Numbered from the stretch's first letter, positions 18,198 through 26,102 are shown. The stretch is DNA of 64,000 nt from Gammaproteobacteria bacterium (GCA_016718385.1 JADKDK010000002.1:558001-622000); one strand, 5' to 3'. The notes: generated by a model not told the origin, from the sequence alone. Translations and numbers: made by a program.

Positions 18198-18210
18198 GCC
18201 TGCGGCGCGC

Positions 18211-19095
18211 ATGAACATCCGCGACCTGCAATACCTGGTGGCGGTTGCGGAGCTGCAGCATTTCGGGCGCGCCGCGGAGCGCTGCCACGTCAGCCAGCCC
18301 ACGCTCAGCATGCAGATCCGCAAGCTCGAGGACTACCTCGGCGTGCCGCTGTTCGAGCGCGCCGGGCGCAAGGTGCTGGTGAGTTCCGCGGGCGAGCAGA
18401 TCGTCGAGCGCGCACGCGCGCTGATCCGCGACTACGAGGAACTGCAGAGCGTGGCGCGCCGCCTCAAGGATCCGGCGGCGGGCCAGTACCGGCTCGGTGT
18501 GTTCCCGACGCTGGCGCCGTACTTCCTGCCGCGCATCGTGCCCGCGATCCACGCCGAGCTGCCGCGCCTCAGGCTGATCCTGCTGGAGGAAAAGACCGAG
18601 CTGCTGCTGTCTCGCCTCAGGCGCGGGCAGATCGACATGGCGCTGCTGGCGCTGCCCGTCGCGGGCGACGACCTGCACGGCATGCGGCTGTTCGACGAGC
18701 CGTTCTGCCTCGCGGTGAGCGATCGCCACCGGCTCGCCGGGCGCGCGAGCGTGAGCGCCTCGGACCTCGATGACGAGAGCCTGCTGCTGCTCGACGATGG
18801 CCACTGCCTGCGCGACCAGGCGCTGGAGTTCTGCAAGAACAACGCCATCGGGGAGAGCCGCGAGTTCCGCGCCACCAGCCTCGAAACGCTGATCCAGATG
18901 GTCGCCACCGACATGGGCATCACCCTGGTGCCCGAGATGGCGACCCGCGAGGCGCCGCGCCACCTGCGCTTCATCCCGTTCAGCGAGCCCGGGCCGCACC
19001 GCACGATCGGGCTGGTGTGGCGACGCAAGGCCAGCCAGCACGCCTTCTTCGAGCAGATCGGCACACTGATGTGCCGCTTCCGCGACGGTGCCTGA
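18211..19095 (+). CDS. oxyR: OxyR hydrogen-peroxide-sensing LysR-family regulator
   Basis: 294 residues. N-terminal winged helix-turn-helix (FGRAAERCHVSQPTLSMQIR, about residues 17-36) and a C-terminal periplasmic-binding-like sensor. The redox pair is present in the family motif DGHCLRDQALEFC (about residues 195-207), matching the two cysteines that form the disulfide in Escherichia coli OxyR. Peroxide oxidises this pair and switches the protein to activate transcription. It lies 13 nt after the DUF3501 stop and is probably cotranscribed from the OxyR-site promoter at 15488-15551, which would make the circuit self-reinforcing or self-limiting. Length and both domains are normal. Confidence 0.95.
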   Translation: MNIRDLQYLVAVAELQHFGRAAERCHVSQPTLSMQIRKLEDYLGVPLFERAGRKVLVSSAGEQIVERARALIRDYEELQSVARRLKDPAAGQYRLGVFPTLAPYFLPRIVPAIHAELPRLRLILLEEKTELLLSRLRRGQIDMALLALPVAGDDLHGMRLFDEPFCLAVSDRHRLAGRASVSASDLDDESLLLLDDGHCLRDQALEFCKNNAIGESREFRATSLETLIQMVATDMGITLVPEMATREAPRHLRFIPFSEPGPHRTIGLVWRRKASQHAFFEQIGTLMCRFRDGA

Positions 19096-19122
19096 AGCGG
19101 GCGCCAATCTCGATCTTCGTCA

Positions 19123-19168
19123 TTGTCCTGCGCCGAGAATCTCTGCTAGTGTCAAATGCTCGAGCATT
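19123..19168 (+). promoter_or_regulatory. Candidate promoter with an overlapping-downstream palindrome
   Basis: TTGTCC at 19123-19128 and TAGTGT at 19147-19152 (18-nt gap) make a possible sigma-70 promoter. Immediately downstream, 19155-19168 is a perfect 14-nt palindrome, AATGCTCGAGCATT, which could be an operator. The next start codon is at 19185. Confidence 0.45.
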
Positions 19169-19184
19169 CGGACGCAGGCACTAC

Positions 19185-20010
19185 ATGAACGAATCCGGGC
19201 CCAGCCAGCACCAGCCGCCGCGCGCACTCTACGCAGTGCTCGAGTTCGGTCGCGCGGTGCAGGAAATCACCACCCTGCTGCCCGCGAACCGCTGGCTCGC
19301 CGGGCTGCCCCGCGGCGACGGGCAGCCGGTCATGACATTGCCGGGCTTCGGCGGCGCCGACGGCAGCACCGCGCTGCTGCGTCGCTATATCGGCAAATGG
19401 GGCTACGAGGCCCATCCGTGGTCGATCGGGCGCAACATGGATCCGGCCTCGGCCAGGGATATGGGTGGCGTGCTCGAATTCATGGGCGATGTCGTCAGGC
19501 TGGTGGGCGACAAGCTCCATGCCATCCGCAAGAAGAGCGGCAAGCGCGTGTCGCTGGTCGGCTGGAGTCTCGGTGGCCTGTACTCGCGCCAGCTCGCGGC
19601 CACCTATCCCGACCTGGTGCGCCAGGTGATCACGCTGGGCACCCCGTTCGGTGACCCGCGCTCCACGATCGTATGGCCGATCATGCGCCGCTTCATCGAT
19701 TCGCCCGAACCGCCCGAGGCCGATATGGCGCGCTGGATGGAGATGGCCAGGGCTCCCCTGGAGGTGCCGCTGTCGATCATCTGGAGCAAGACCGACGGTT
19801 TCGTGCACCCCCGCATCGCCTGCGAACGCGAAGGCCCTCTCACCGAGAACATCCACGTCTGCAGCAGCCACGCCGGGTTTCGGCGGCAACCCGCTGGCCT
19901 TCTACATCGTCGCCGACCGCCTCGCGCAACCCGAGCACGACTGGAAGCCATTCGATCGCAGCGGGTGGCGGCGACTGGTCTATGGCGCGATGCCGGAACA
20001 CCTCGGATGA
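19185..20010 (+). CDS. Alpha/beta hydrolase, lipase-like (one frameshift, probably a sequence error)
   Basis: About 274 residues once corrected. The N-terminal two thirds read from 19185; at the T-run 19878-19880 (TTT) one extra T shifts the frame, and the C-terminus (GGNPLAFYIVADRLAQPEHDW) continues in the next frame to 20010. The catalytic elbow GWSLGGLYSRQLA (GxSxG) is near residue 128, the lid-side acid is likely in SKTDGFVHP, and the His in SSHAGFGGN just at the frameshift. The VMTLPGFGGADGST block near residue 45 supplies the oxyanion region. There is no signal peptide, so it is cytosolic. A promoter with a palindrome precedes it. Substrate unknown; poly(3-hydroxyalkanoate) or lipid esters are possible. 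Confidence 0.8.
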
Positions 20011-20042
20011 TCACCCCTGCCGCATACCCGGAGTACCCCCTG

Positions 20043-20615
20043 ATGAGACAGGTTGCACGATCGCTGCGGAATCTTCCGCTCCTGCTGCTGGCGCTGCTCG
20101 CGAGTGCCTGCAGCACCACACCCGACGTTCAGACCGACTACAACAGCACGTACGACTTCGGCCGCGCGCGCTCCTTCGCGATCGTCGAGCCGGCGACCGT
20201 GTCGAATTCGATCGCGACGTCCAGCAACGACATCCTGCACAACCGGATCAGCGGCGCGATCGGCGCGGCGCTCACGGCGCGTGGCTTCCAGGTCGTCGAA
20301 CCGGCGCAGGCCGACATGCTGGTGAGCTTTCTGGTGACCACCGAGAACAAGACCGAGATCCACGAGTACAACACCGGCTTTGCATACCACAACTGCTGGC
20401 GTTGCGGCCCCTACCTCGGGGCCAGCTCGATCGACGTGGACCAGTACACGGAGGGTACGCTGTTCGTCGATTTCATCGACCCGAAGAGCAAGCAGCTGCA
20501 ATGGCGCGGCGTGGTAAGCAAGCGCCTGAGCAGGTCGCGCACCATGGAAGAGCGCAAGCAGATGATCGACGAGATCGTCACGAGCGTCATCGCAAGATTC
20601 CCGCCGGGCCCGTAG
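20043..20615 (+). CDS. DUF4136 family lipoprotein
   Basis: 190 residues. Signal peptide with lipobox (LLLLALLASACS) gives a lipid-anchored mature protein starting at Cys 23. The body matches DUF4136: TYDFGRARSFAIVEP near residues 37-51, then repeated beta-strands, DMLVSFLVTTENKTEIHEYN and a C-terminal VSKRLSRSRTMEER. It has one unusual internal pair of cysteines (NCWRCGPY), not part of the usual family core. No function is established for the family. It lies 32 nt after the hydrolase stop on the same strand, but has its own start with no obvious promoter, so cotranscription is likely. It ends at a REP-like hairpin cluster. Confidence 0.85.
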   Translation: MRQVARSLRNLPLLLLALLASACSTTPDVQTDYNSTYDFGRARSFAIVEPATVSNSIATSSNDILHNRISGAIGAALTARGFQVVEPAQADMLVSFLVTTENKTEIHEYNTGFAYHNCWRCGPYLGASSIDVDQYTEGTLFVDFIDPKSKQLQWRGVVSKRLSRSRTMEERKQMIDEIVTSVIARFPPGP

Positions 20616-20631
20616 CTCGGGTTTCAACCCC

Positions 20632-20758
20632 GTAGGTCGGGTTTCAACCCGACAAGGGTTCGGCGCAGCCGAACCCGCCGAATCCGGGCAGGCACCAATC
20701 TGCATTGCACCAGTCGGCATGAATGCCGACCCACGACCATGTCGGCATGAATGCCGAC
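20632..20758. repeat. REP-like palindrome cluster (copy 1)
   Basis: Four hairpins packed between two convergent genes: GTCGGGTT-TC-AACCCGAC at 20636-20653, GGGTTCGGC-GCA-GCCGAACCC at 20656-20676, and GTCGGCAT-GA-ATGCCGAC twice, at 20713-20730 and 20741-20758. The last touches the trpA stop. A diverged copy with the same hairpins in the same order occurs at 55625-55742. It probably acts as a two-way transcription end or RNA-stability element. Confidence 0.8.
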
Positions 20759-21529
20759 CTACGGCAGCTGCAACCCGGCGAAGAAGGCGCGCAGGCCCAG
20801 CTCGCCGCCGTTCTCCCATGCCCGCAGCGCCGCGGTGCCGATGATCGCGATGTCGGCGTGCTCGGCGATGAACGCGATGTCCTCGCGCGAGGCCACGCCG
20901 AAGCCGAGCGCGAGCGGCAACTGCGTCGCGGCGCGACAGCGATCCAGCAGAAGCGTCACGTCCTCGTTCATCGCGGTGCTGCCGCCGGTCACGCCCTTGC
21001 GCGCCACCACGTAGACGAAACCGCGCGCCGCGGCGCCGAGCGTGCGCAGGCGCGCGTCGGTGCTGGTCGGGGTCATCAGCACGATCGGCGCCAGGTCCGC
21101 GGCCACTGCCAGCGCATTCAGTTCGCCCGCTTCCTCGACCGGCAGGTCCGGCAGGATGAAGCCGAGCGCCCCGGCCTGCGCGAGGCGGCGCACGAAATCC
21201 TCGTGGCCCATTTTGAAAGCCGTGTTGTAGTAGCCCATCATCAGCACGCGGAACGGGAAATGCGCGCTCACGCGGGCCATGAACTCGAAGCACTGCTCCA
21301 CGGTCGTGCCGCGCGCCAGCGACTCCTGGTTCGCCTTGACGAACAGCGGGCCGTCGGCCGAGGGCTCGGAGAACGGGAACTGCAGCTCGACCAGGTCGAC
21401 GCCGAATTCGGCCATGATCTCGAGCTCGCGCCAGTTGTCCTCGAAGCTCGGGTAGCCGCACACCACGTGCGTCATCACCAGCAGCTTCTTCGTGCGGCCG
21501 CGCGCCGCGAGGTGTTCACTCAACCGCAT
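20759..21529 (-). CDS. trpA: Tryptophan synthase alpha subunit
   Basis: 256 residues. TIM-barrel enzyme that splits indole-3-glycerol phosphate into indole and glyceraldehyde 3-phosphate and passes indole to TrpB. The two catalytic acids are present in DLVELQFPFSEPSADGP (Glu, and Asp in SADGP), and the phosphate-gripping loops LGFGVASREDIAFI and GTAAL are near the C-terminus. The sequence is clearly divergent from the usual proteobacterial type: the opening MTHVVCGYPSFEDNWREL replaces the common YLxAGDP form. The start overlaps the end of trpB by 14 nt, so the two are translationally coupled. No other trp genes are in the window. Confidence 0.9.
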   Translation of the reverse strand: MRLSEHLAARGRTKKLLVMTHVVCGYPSFEDNWRELEIMAEFGVDLVELQFPFSEPSADGPLFVKANQESLARGTTVEQCFEFMARVSAHFPFRVLMMGYYNTAFKMGHEDFVRRLAQAGALGFILPDLPVEEAGELNALAVAADLAPIVLMTPTSTDARLRTLGAAARGFVYVVARKGVTGGSTAMNEDVTLLLDRCRAATQLPLALGFGVASREDIAFIAEHADIAIIGTAALRAWENGGELGLRAFFAGLQLP

Positions 21530-22769
21530 ACTGTGCCGCCTTGCTGCCGATGAAGCGCTTCCAGTTCTCGTCGCCGAGCGCGTCGGCCACGGTGAAGATG
21601 TCCTTGTCACCGCGTCCGGACTGGTTGATCAGGATCACCTCGTCCTTGCCCATCGCGGGCGCCTCCTTCACGGCGCGCACGAAAGCGTGCGTGCTCTCGA
21701 GCGCGGGGATCAAACCCTCCGTGCGCATCACCAGGCGCAGCGTCTCGGCAACCTCGCCATCGGTCGCGGCCTCGAAGCGCACCTTGCCCTGCTCCCACAG
21801 CCACACCAGGATCGGGTTCACGCCGATGTAGTCGAGGCCCGCCGCGACCGAATGCGTCTCGAGCATGTTGCCCTGCTCGTCCTGCAGGAAGAAGGTCTTG
21901 AAGCCTTGGGCCACGCCGACCGAGGCGTCGTGGTAGGCCAGGCGTGCCGCGTGCAGTCCCTTGCCCGGCCCGAAGCCGCCGGCCTCGCAACCGACCATCT
22001 CCACGCCGGGATCGTCGAGGAAGCCCTGGAACAGCCCGATCGCGTTCGAACCGCCGCCGACGCAGGCATAGACGCGATCGGGCAGCTTGCCCGCCGCCGC
22101 GAGAATCTGCTCGCGCGCCTCGAGGCCGATGATCGACTGGAACCAGCTCACCATCTCCGGGAAGGGGTGCGCGCCGCAGGCCGTTCCCAGCACGTAGTGC
22201 GTATCGCCCATGTTGGTCGCCCAGTCGCGCATCGCCTCGTTGATCGCGTCCTTCAGCGTGCGCTGGCCGTCCTCGACCGACACCACCTCGGCACCGAGGT
22301 TCTCCATCCAGAACACGTTCGGGCGCTGGCGCGCAATGTCCACCGCACCCATGTAGATGCGGCAGCGAAAGCCGAACTTCGCCGCCATCGTGGCGGTGGC
22401 GAAGCCGTGCTGGCCGGCGCCGGTCTCGGCGATCACGCGCGTCTTGCCGAGGCGTTTGCACAGCAGACCCTGGCCCATCACGTTGTTGATCTTGTGCGAG
22501 CCGGTGTGGTTCAGGTCTTCGCGCTTGACGTAGATCCGCGCGCCGCCCAGCTGGCGCGAAAGGTTCGCGAGGTAGGTCACCGGCGTCGGGCGCCCCGAGT
22601 ACTCGCGCATCAGCTGCTGGTACTCCTGCCAGAAGGCCGGGTCGTTCTTGCAGGCGCGAAAACCCGCGCTGAGCTCCTCGATGGTCGAGTGCAGGATCTC
22701 GGGCAGGAACGCGCCGCCGTACTTGCCGTAATAGCCCTCGCGTCCGGGGGCGAAATCGAACAGGCCCAT
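21516..22769 (-). CDS. trpB: Tryptophan synthase beta subunit
   Basis: 417 residues, PLP enzyme that condenses indole with serine. The PLP lysine lies in DLNHTGSHKINN near residue 92, the phosphate-binding glycine loop is CVGGGSNAIG near residue 240, and the catalytic Glu lies in AETGAGQHGFATA. Like its partner it departs from the common proteobacterial form, for example GSHKINN where GAHK(V/I)NN is usual, and THYVLGTACGAHPFPEMV where S(A/V)xGPHPYP is usual. A divergent lineage or a second, acquired pair is possible; no trpF or trpC lies nearby. GGAG lies 10 nt before the ATG. Forms a coupled pair with trpA. Confidence 0.93.
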   Translation of the reverse strand: MGLFDFAPGREGYYGKYGGAFLPEILHSTIEELSAGFRACKNDPAFWQEYQQLMREYSGRPTPVTYLANLSRQLGGARIYVKREDLNHTGSHKINNVMGQGLLCKRLGKTRVIAETGAGQHGFATATMAAKFGFRCRIYMGAVDIARQRPNVFWMENLGAEVVSVEDGQRTLKDAINEAMRDWATNMGDTHYVLGTACGAHPFPEMVSWFQSIIGLEAREQILAAAGKLPDRVYACVGGGSNAIGLFQGFLDDPGVEMVGCEAGGFGPGKGLHAARLAYHDASVGVAQGFKTFFLQDEQGNMLETHSVAAGLDYIGVNPILVWLWEQGKVRFEAATDGEVAETLRLVMRTEGLIPALESTHAFVRAVKEAPAMGKDEVILINQSGRGDKDIFTVADALGDENWKRFIGSKAAQYAVE

Positions 22770-22830
22770 GCGCTGGAACTCCCGTGAAAAGCGGTCAAGG
22801 ATACGCAAAAGCGCGCCGCGCAGAAACCGC

Positions 22831-23406
22831 TCAGCAGCGGTCGGATTCCGCCAGATGCTCGAACTGGTCCACGAGCTCGCCGCGATCGTGTTGCGCCACA
22901 TAGAGGCCGAAGCGGCCGCGGCGGATGTCGTCGTAGGCCATCTGGATCGAATAGTTAGCGCGCGGAAACGCCACCTGGTCCCAGGGCAGTTCCGCCTCGG
23001 AGAAGAAGCGCACTTCCAGCGCCTCGGGCCCGGGCGCGCAGCGCGCGTCACCGACCGACGCGCGAAACGCGACGTAGACCTCGTTGATCTGAGTGATCGA
23101 GCCGAGGCTGTAGAGCCTGAGCTCGGACGGATCGAGCGCCAGCCCGGTCTCCTCGCGCAGCTCGCGCGCCGCGGCCTGTTCCAGCGTTTCGCCGAGCTCC
23201 ATGAAGCCGGCGGGCACCGCCCAGAAGCCGCGCTGCGGGTCGTGCGCGCGACGCATCCACAACAGCCTGTCGCCCTGGAACACGAAACAGGACACCAGCA
23301 CCTTGGGCCCGGCGAGGGCGAGCGCGCCACAGGCCGCGCAGCGCGTCGTGCCGTCCAGCGCGGCAGCGCTGACCCCGGCGCCGCAGTTGCTGCAGTAGCG
23401 GTTCAC
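22831..23406 (-). CDS. Nudix hydrolase with N-terminal zinc ribbon
   Basis: About 191 residues. The N-terminal CSNCGAG...CAACG is a four-cysteine zinc ribbon, as in NudC-like and related enzymes. The Nudix box begins at GFMELGE and ends in ARELREETGL (residues about 75-97) with all conserved Glu and Gly positions. The enzyme would cleave a nucleoside diphosphate linked to another group; NADH pyrophosphatase and related roles are options. The start is a GTG at 23406 which overlaps the stop of the upstream gene (GTGA at 23403-23406), a translational coupling that decides the start over an ATG. The gene is separated from trpB by about 60 nt. Confidence 0.85.
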   Translation of the reverse strand: MNRYCSNCGAGVSAAALDGTTRCAACGALALAGPKVLVSCFVFQGDRLLWMRRAHDPQRGFWAVPAGFMELGETLEQAAARELREETGLALDPSELRLYSLGSITQINEVYVAFRASVGDARCAPGPEALEVRFFSEAELPWDQVAFPRANYSIQMAYDDIRRGRFGLYVAQHDRGELVDQFEHLAESDRC

Positions 23407-23816
23407 GGCCTCAGCACGACCAGCGGGATGCGCCGCCGCGCGTGCTCCTGGTAGCCCTTCCAGTGCGGGTTGTAGGCGTGCGCCACGGGCAACAGCCGCT
23501 CGTGCTCGGCGCCCTCGGCGACGTGCGCCCGAACGGGGATGCGGCGCCGCCCGATCTCGACGTCGGCGCGCGGATCGGCCTCGAGGTTCAGCAACCACGC
23601 CGGAGGGTTCTCCTGCCCGCCGTTGGAGCCGTAGAGCACGAAGCGCTCGCCATCGGGCATGTAGATTAGCGGCGTGGTGCGCCGCGCGCCGCTCTTGCGC
23701 CCGGTGGTCGTCAGCAGCAGGACCTGGCGCCCGAGCCCCAGGGTGCCGAGGACCTTGCCGCCACTCAGCCGGTAGACCCAGGTGTGGAATTTTCCGAAGG
23801 ACTTGTAGTTCGACAT
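23403..23816 (-). CDS. Nitroreductase/deazaflavin-dependent oxidoreductase family (Ddn-like)
   Basis: About 137 residues of the small split-barrel family that includes mycobacterial Ddn (PF04075). The family hallmarks are FHTWVYRLSGGKVLGT near residues 10-25, LLLTTTGRKSGARRTTPL near 35-52, and VLYGSNGGQENPPAW near 65-79. In actinobacteria these proteins use coenzyme F420 or act as quinone reductases; in proteobacteria the cofactor is unknown. Start at the ATG at 23816 (an alternative ATG at 23825) since the frame upstream is Arg-rich without family sequence. It is coupled by overlap to the Nudix gene downstream. Confidence 0.85.
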   Translation of the reverse strand: MSNYKSFGKFHTWVYRLSGGKVLGTLGLGRQVLLLTTTGRKSGARRTTPLIYMPDGERFVLYGSNGGQENPPAWLLNLEADPRADVEIGRRRIPVRAHVAEGAEHERLLPVAHAYNPHWKGYQEHARRRIPLVVLRP

Positions 23817-23916
23817 CGCGACCATCCGTTGCTGTTGCGGCGGCGCCCGAGCGTGTCGGCGCCGCGTGGGGCGCCACCTTAGCGGATATCGTCCCAACAA
23901 TCATCCGCGCCGCCGC

Positions 23917-24639
23917 TCACCACGGCACCGCCCGACCCTGCCAATCGAGAAAGCTGCCGGAGTCCGCCGGGGCCACGCGTTCGACCACGTCGAGCAGGTG
24001 CCGGGCAGCCTGCGCCGGCGTCATCGCGTGCTCGCGCGTGCGGGCACTCAGGAACGGCTGCGACAGTGGCGTGACGACCGTTCCGGGCTGCAACATCAGG
24101 CACACCGTGCGCGGCTGCGCATGGCGCCACTCCAGTGCCAGCGTGCGCAGCAGCATGTTGTGCGCCGCCTTGCTGGCCCGGTAGCCGTACCAGCCGCCCG
24201 CGCGATTGTCCGCGATGCTGCCGACCCGCGCCGACAGGCTCGCGAATACCGCATCGGGCGAGCGCCGCAGCAGCGGCCCCAGGTCGCGCGCGAGCAGCGC
24301 GGGCAGCGTGGCGTTGACGGCGAACAGGCGCGCCAGCGCCCCGGCGTCGATGGCGGAAACGCTCTTCTCCGGCTTCAGGGCGCCGTCGTGCAGCAGCCCG
24401 CAGCAGTTGAATACCAGGTCCAGCCGCGCTTCGAAACCGGCGACGCTGCGCGCCAGCTCCACCGTCGCTCCGGGCGCGAGCAGATCGGCGCGCAACGCCA
24501 CCACGCGCTGTGTGGCGAAGCAAGCCGGCGGCTCGCCCCGCGAGACCACGAACAGCCGCCTCAGCCGGTAGCGCTCGAGAATCTCCTCGCCGAGCGCGGC
24601 GCCAATGCCGCCCGCAGCCCCTGCCACCAGTGCGACCAT
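23917..24639 (-). CDS. Short-chain dehydrogenase/reductase
   Basis: About 240 residues of the SDR family. The cofactor loop AGAAGGIGAAL lies at the very start, and the catalytic YxxxK is YRASK near residue 157 within WYGYRASKAAHNM. Sequence resembles the CsgA/C-factor-like SDRs with a shortened N-terminus. ATG at 24639 places the Rossmann strand directly at the N-terminus; a GTG at 24687 would add 16 residues and overlap the end of the next gene by 17 nt. Substrate unknown. It is probably cotranscribed with the DUF6482 gene just upstream on the same strand. Confidence 0.85.
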   Translation of the reverse strand: MVALVAGAAGGIGAALGEEILERYRLRRLFVVSRGEPPACFATQRVVALRADLLAPGATVELARSVAGFEARLDLVFNCCGLLHDGALKPEKSVSAIDAGALARLFAVNATLPALLARDLGPLLRRSPDAVFASLSARVGSIADNRAGGWYGYRASKAAHNMLLRTLALEWRHAQPRTVCLMLQPGTVVTPLSQPFLSARTREHAMTPAQAARHLLDVVERVAPADSGSFLDWQGRAVPW

Positions 24640-24670
24640 CCCGTCACCGTGGCTGCGCCATTCGCGCGCC

Positions 24671-24970
24671 TCAGGCACCGGCTTCACCGAGCGCGACTTC
24701 GAGCCGGTTGGGGACGCCCGCGCCCAGACCGATCATCTCGTCGTAGACGCTGTCGTGCACCAGGCGCACCGGTATGGCGCCAAGACCCGCCAGCGCGGCA
24801 CGCGCGGCCGGCAAGCTGCGGAAAACCGCTTGCCCCCGGCCGTCACCGAGCATGCGCCGGCCACCGGCGCAATCCAGTTCTACGAGGTAGATGCTGCCTT
24901 CCAGCGAACGGATGCGCGTCGCTCGCACCTCGGCTGCGGCAATGCGGGACGGGATTGCGAGATCGACCAT
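24671..24970 (-). CDS. DUF6482 family protein
   Basis: 99 residues, small and cytosolic. It carries the pattern typical of DUF6482, a short family common in Pseudomonas relatives: SLEGSIYLVEL near residue 22 followed by a conserved helical end with ARAALAGLGAIPVRLVHDSVYDEMIG, shown in part. No known function and no catalytic residues identified. GGAG lies 8 nt before the ATG, fixing the start. The larger open frame on this strand continues upstream but that part is antisense to the lipocalin gene and is not real coding sequence. Confidence 0.75.
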   Translation of the reverse strand: MVDLAIPSRIAAAEVRATRIRSLEGSIYLVELDCAGGRRMLGDGRGQAVFRSLPAARAALAGLGAIPVRLVHDSVYDEMIGLGAGVPNRLEVALGEAGA

Positions 24971-25033
24971 GGGATTCACTCCGTGATTCCGCTGGTGTAC
25001 GGTGGTCGGCACGTTCCGGATCGGATCCCGCAC

Positions 25034-25642
25034 ATGCCCACCTCGTTTTTCGCGACCGCGCGCAGCACCCTGCTCCTGGCCGCCCTCGCCCTGTCCGCGG
25101 CGCCTGAGGCCACGGCGTCCGCGCAACCCGCGCAACCCGCACAAGCCGCACAAGCCGCGCAAGCCGCGCCGCTGGCGACGGTGCCGGCAGTCGATATCGC
25201 GCGCTACGCGGGGCTCTGGTACGAGATCGCGGCGATCCCGATGTGGTTCCAGCGCAACTGCCTCGGCGACACCACCGCGCGCTACACCCCGAACCCCGAC
25301 GGCACGATCGACGTGCTGAATCGCTGCCGCACCAGCGAGGGCACCAACGAGGCGCACGGACTCGCGCGCATCGTCGACACGCAGAGCAACGCGCGCCTGG
25401 AGGTGAGCTTTTTCAGCGTCCTGGGCTGGCGCCCGGTGTGGGGCGACTACTGGATCATCGCGCTCGCGCCCGACTACAGCTGGGCCGTGGTGGGCGGGCC
25501 GGAGCGCCGCCACGGCTGGATCCTCGCGCGCACGCCAGAGCTGGAGACCGCGACGCTGGCCACGATCCACCAACGGCTCGAGGAACTGGGCTACGATCCC
25601 GCGAGCTTCGTTCCCACCGCGCAGCAGGCCGCGCCACGCTGA
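25034..25642 (+). CDS. Lipocalin family protein (Blc-like)
   Basis: 202 residues. A Sec-type signal peptide (TARSTLLLAALALSAAPEATA) predicts export; no lipobox Cys is present, unlike Escherichia coli Blc. The lipocalin GxW motif is in YAGLWYEIAAIPMWFQ near residue 64, and the second signature lies in DYWIIALAPDYSWAVVGGP near residue 138. The mature N-terminus carries an Ala-Gln-Pro repeat (AQPAQPAQAAQAAQAA) encoded by five or so 9-nt units at about 25126-25170. Lipocalins bind small hydrophobic ligands, for example lysophospholipids. Two Cys (NCLGD and RCRTS) could form a disulfide. The next gene starts one nucleotide after its stop. Confidence 0.88.
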   Translation: MPTSFFATARSTLLLAALALSAAPEATASAQPAQPAQAAQAAQAAPLATVPAVDIARYAGLWYEIAAIPMWFQRNCLGDTTARYTPNPDGTIDVLNRCRTSEGTNEAHGLARIVDTQSNARLEVSFFSVLGWRPVWGDYWIIALAPDYSWAVVGGPERRHGWILARTPELETATLATIHQRLEELGYDPASFVPTAQQAAPR

Positions 25643-25643
25643 A

Positions 25644-26102
25644 ATGGACGGCTGGGATCACGCGCATCCCTTCCTGCACGCCGTGCGCGTGCAGCCCGCG
25701 CACATCGACGTGCTCGCGCACGCCAACAACATCGCCTACATCGGCTGGTGCCAGGACGCGGCGTGGCGGCATTCGGCGGCGCTGGGCCTCGCCCCGGACG
25801 CCTACCGCGCGCTCGATCGCGCGATGGTGGTGCGCAAGGCGCGCTACGAATACCTGCTCGCAGCCGTTGCTGGCGACGAACTCGAGGTCGGCACCTGGCT
25901 CACGGGCAGCGGCGGCCGGCTACAGATGACACGTCACTTCCAGGTACGCCGCGGCGCCGACGGGGCGACGCTGTTTCGTGGCGACTGGGAACTGGTGTGC
26001 ATCCGGATCTCCAACGGCAGGCCGGTGCGCATGCCGCAGGTATTCATGGACAGCTACCTGCCCGCGGTGATCGACACCTCAGGAAACGCCGCTCCTGGAT
26101 GA
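25644..26102 (+). CDS. Acyl-CoA thioesterase (4HBT family)
   Basis: 152 residues of the hotdog-fold 4-hydroxybenzoyl-CoA thioesterase family, hydrolysing acyl-CoA to free acid and CoA. The catalytic Asp is in HIDVLAHANNIAYIGWCQDA (D, then HxNN) near residues 21-40; later the fold is completed by RHFQVRRGADGATLFRGDWE. Its ATG begins two nucleotides after the lipocalin stop, so the two genes are cotranscribed. Substrate is not clear; the many acyl-CoA enzymes in this window make a lipid catabolic role plausible. The 3' end overlaps the small gene on the other strand. Confidence 0.85.
   Translation: MDGWDHAHPFLHAVRVQPAHIDVLAHANNIAYIGWCQDAAWRHSAALGLAPDAYRALDRAMVVRKARYEYLLAAVAGDELEVGTWLTGSGGRLQMTRHFQVRRGADGATLFRGDWELVCIRISNGRPVRMPQVFMDSYLPAVIDTSGNAAPG

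Noticed and set aside
16101..18323. 740-codon minus-strand frame across the Fe-S protein and DUF3501
   Set aside because: Shadow; the sense genes have clear cysteine motifs and ribosome sites.
25126..25170. Tandem 9-nt repeats considered as a CRISPR-like or regulatory array
   Set aside because: Units are adjacent without spacers and are in frame inside the lipocalin gene.
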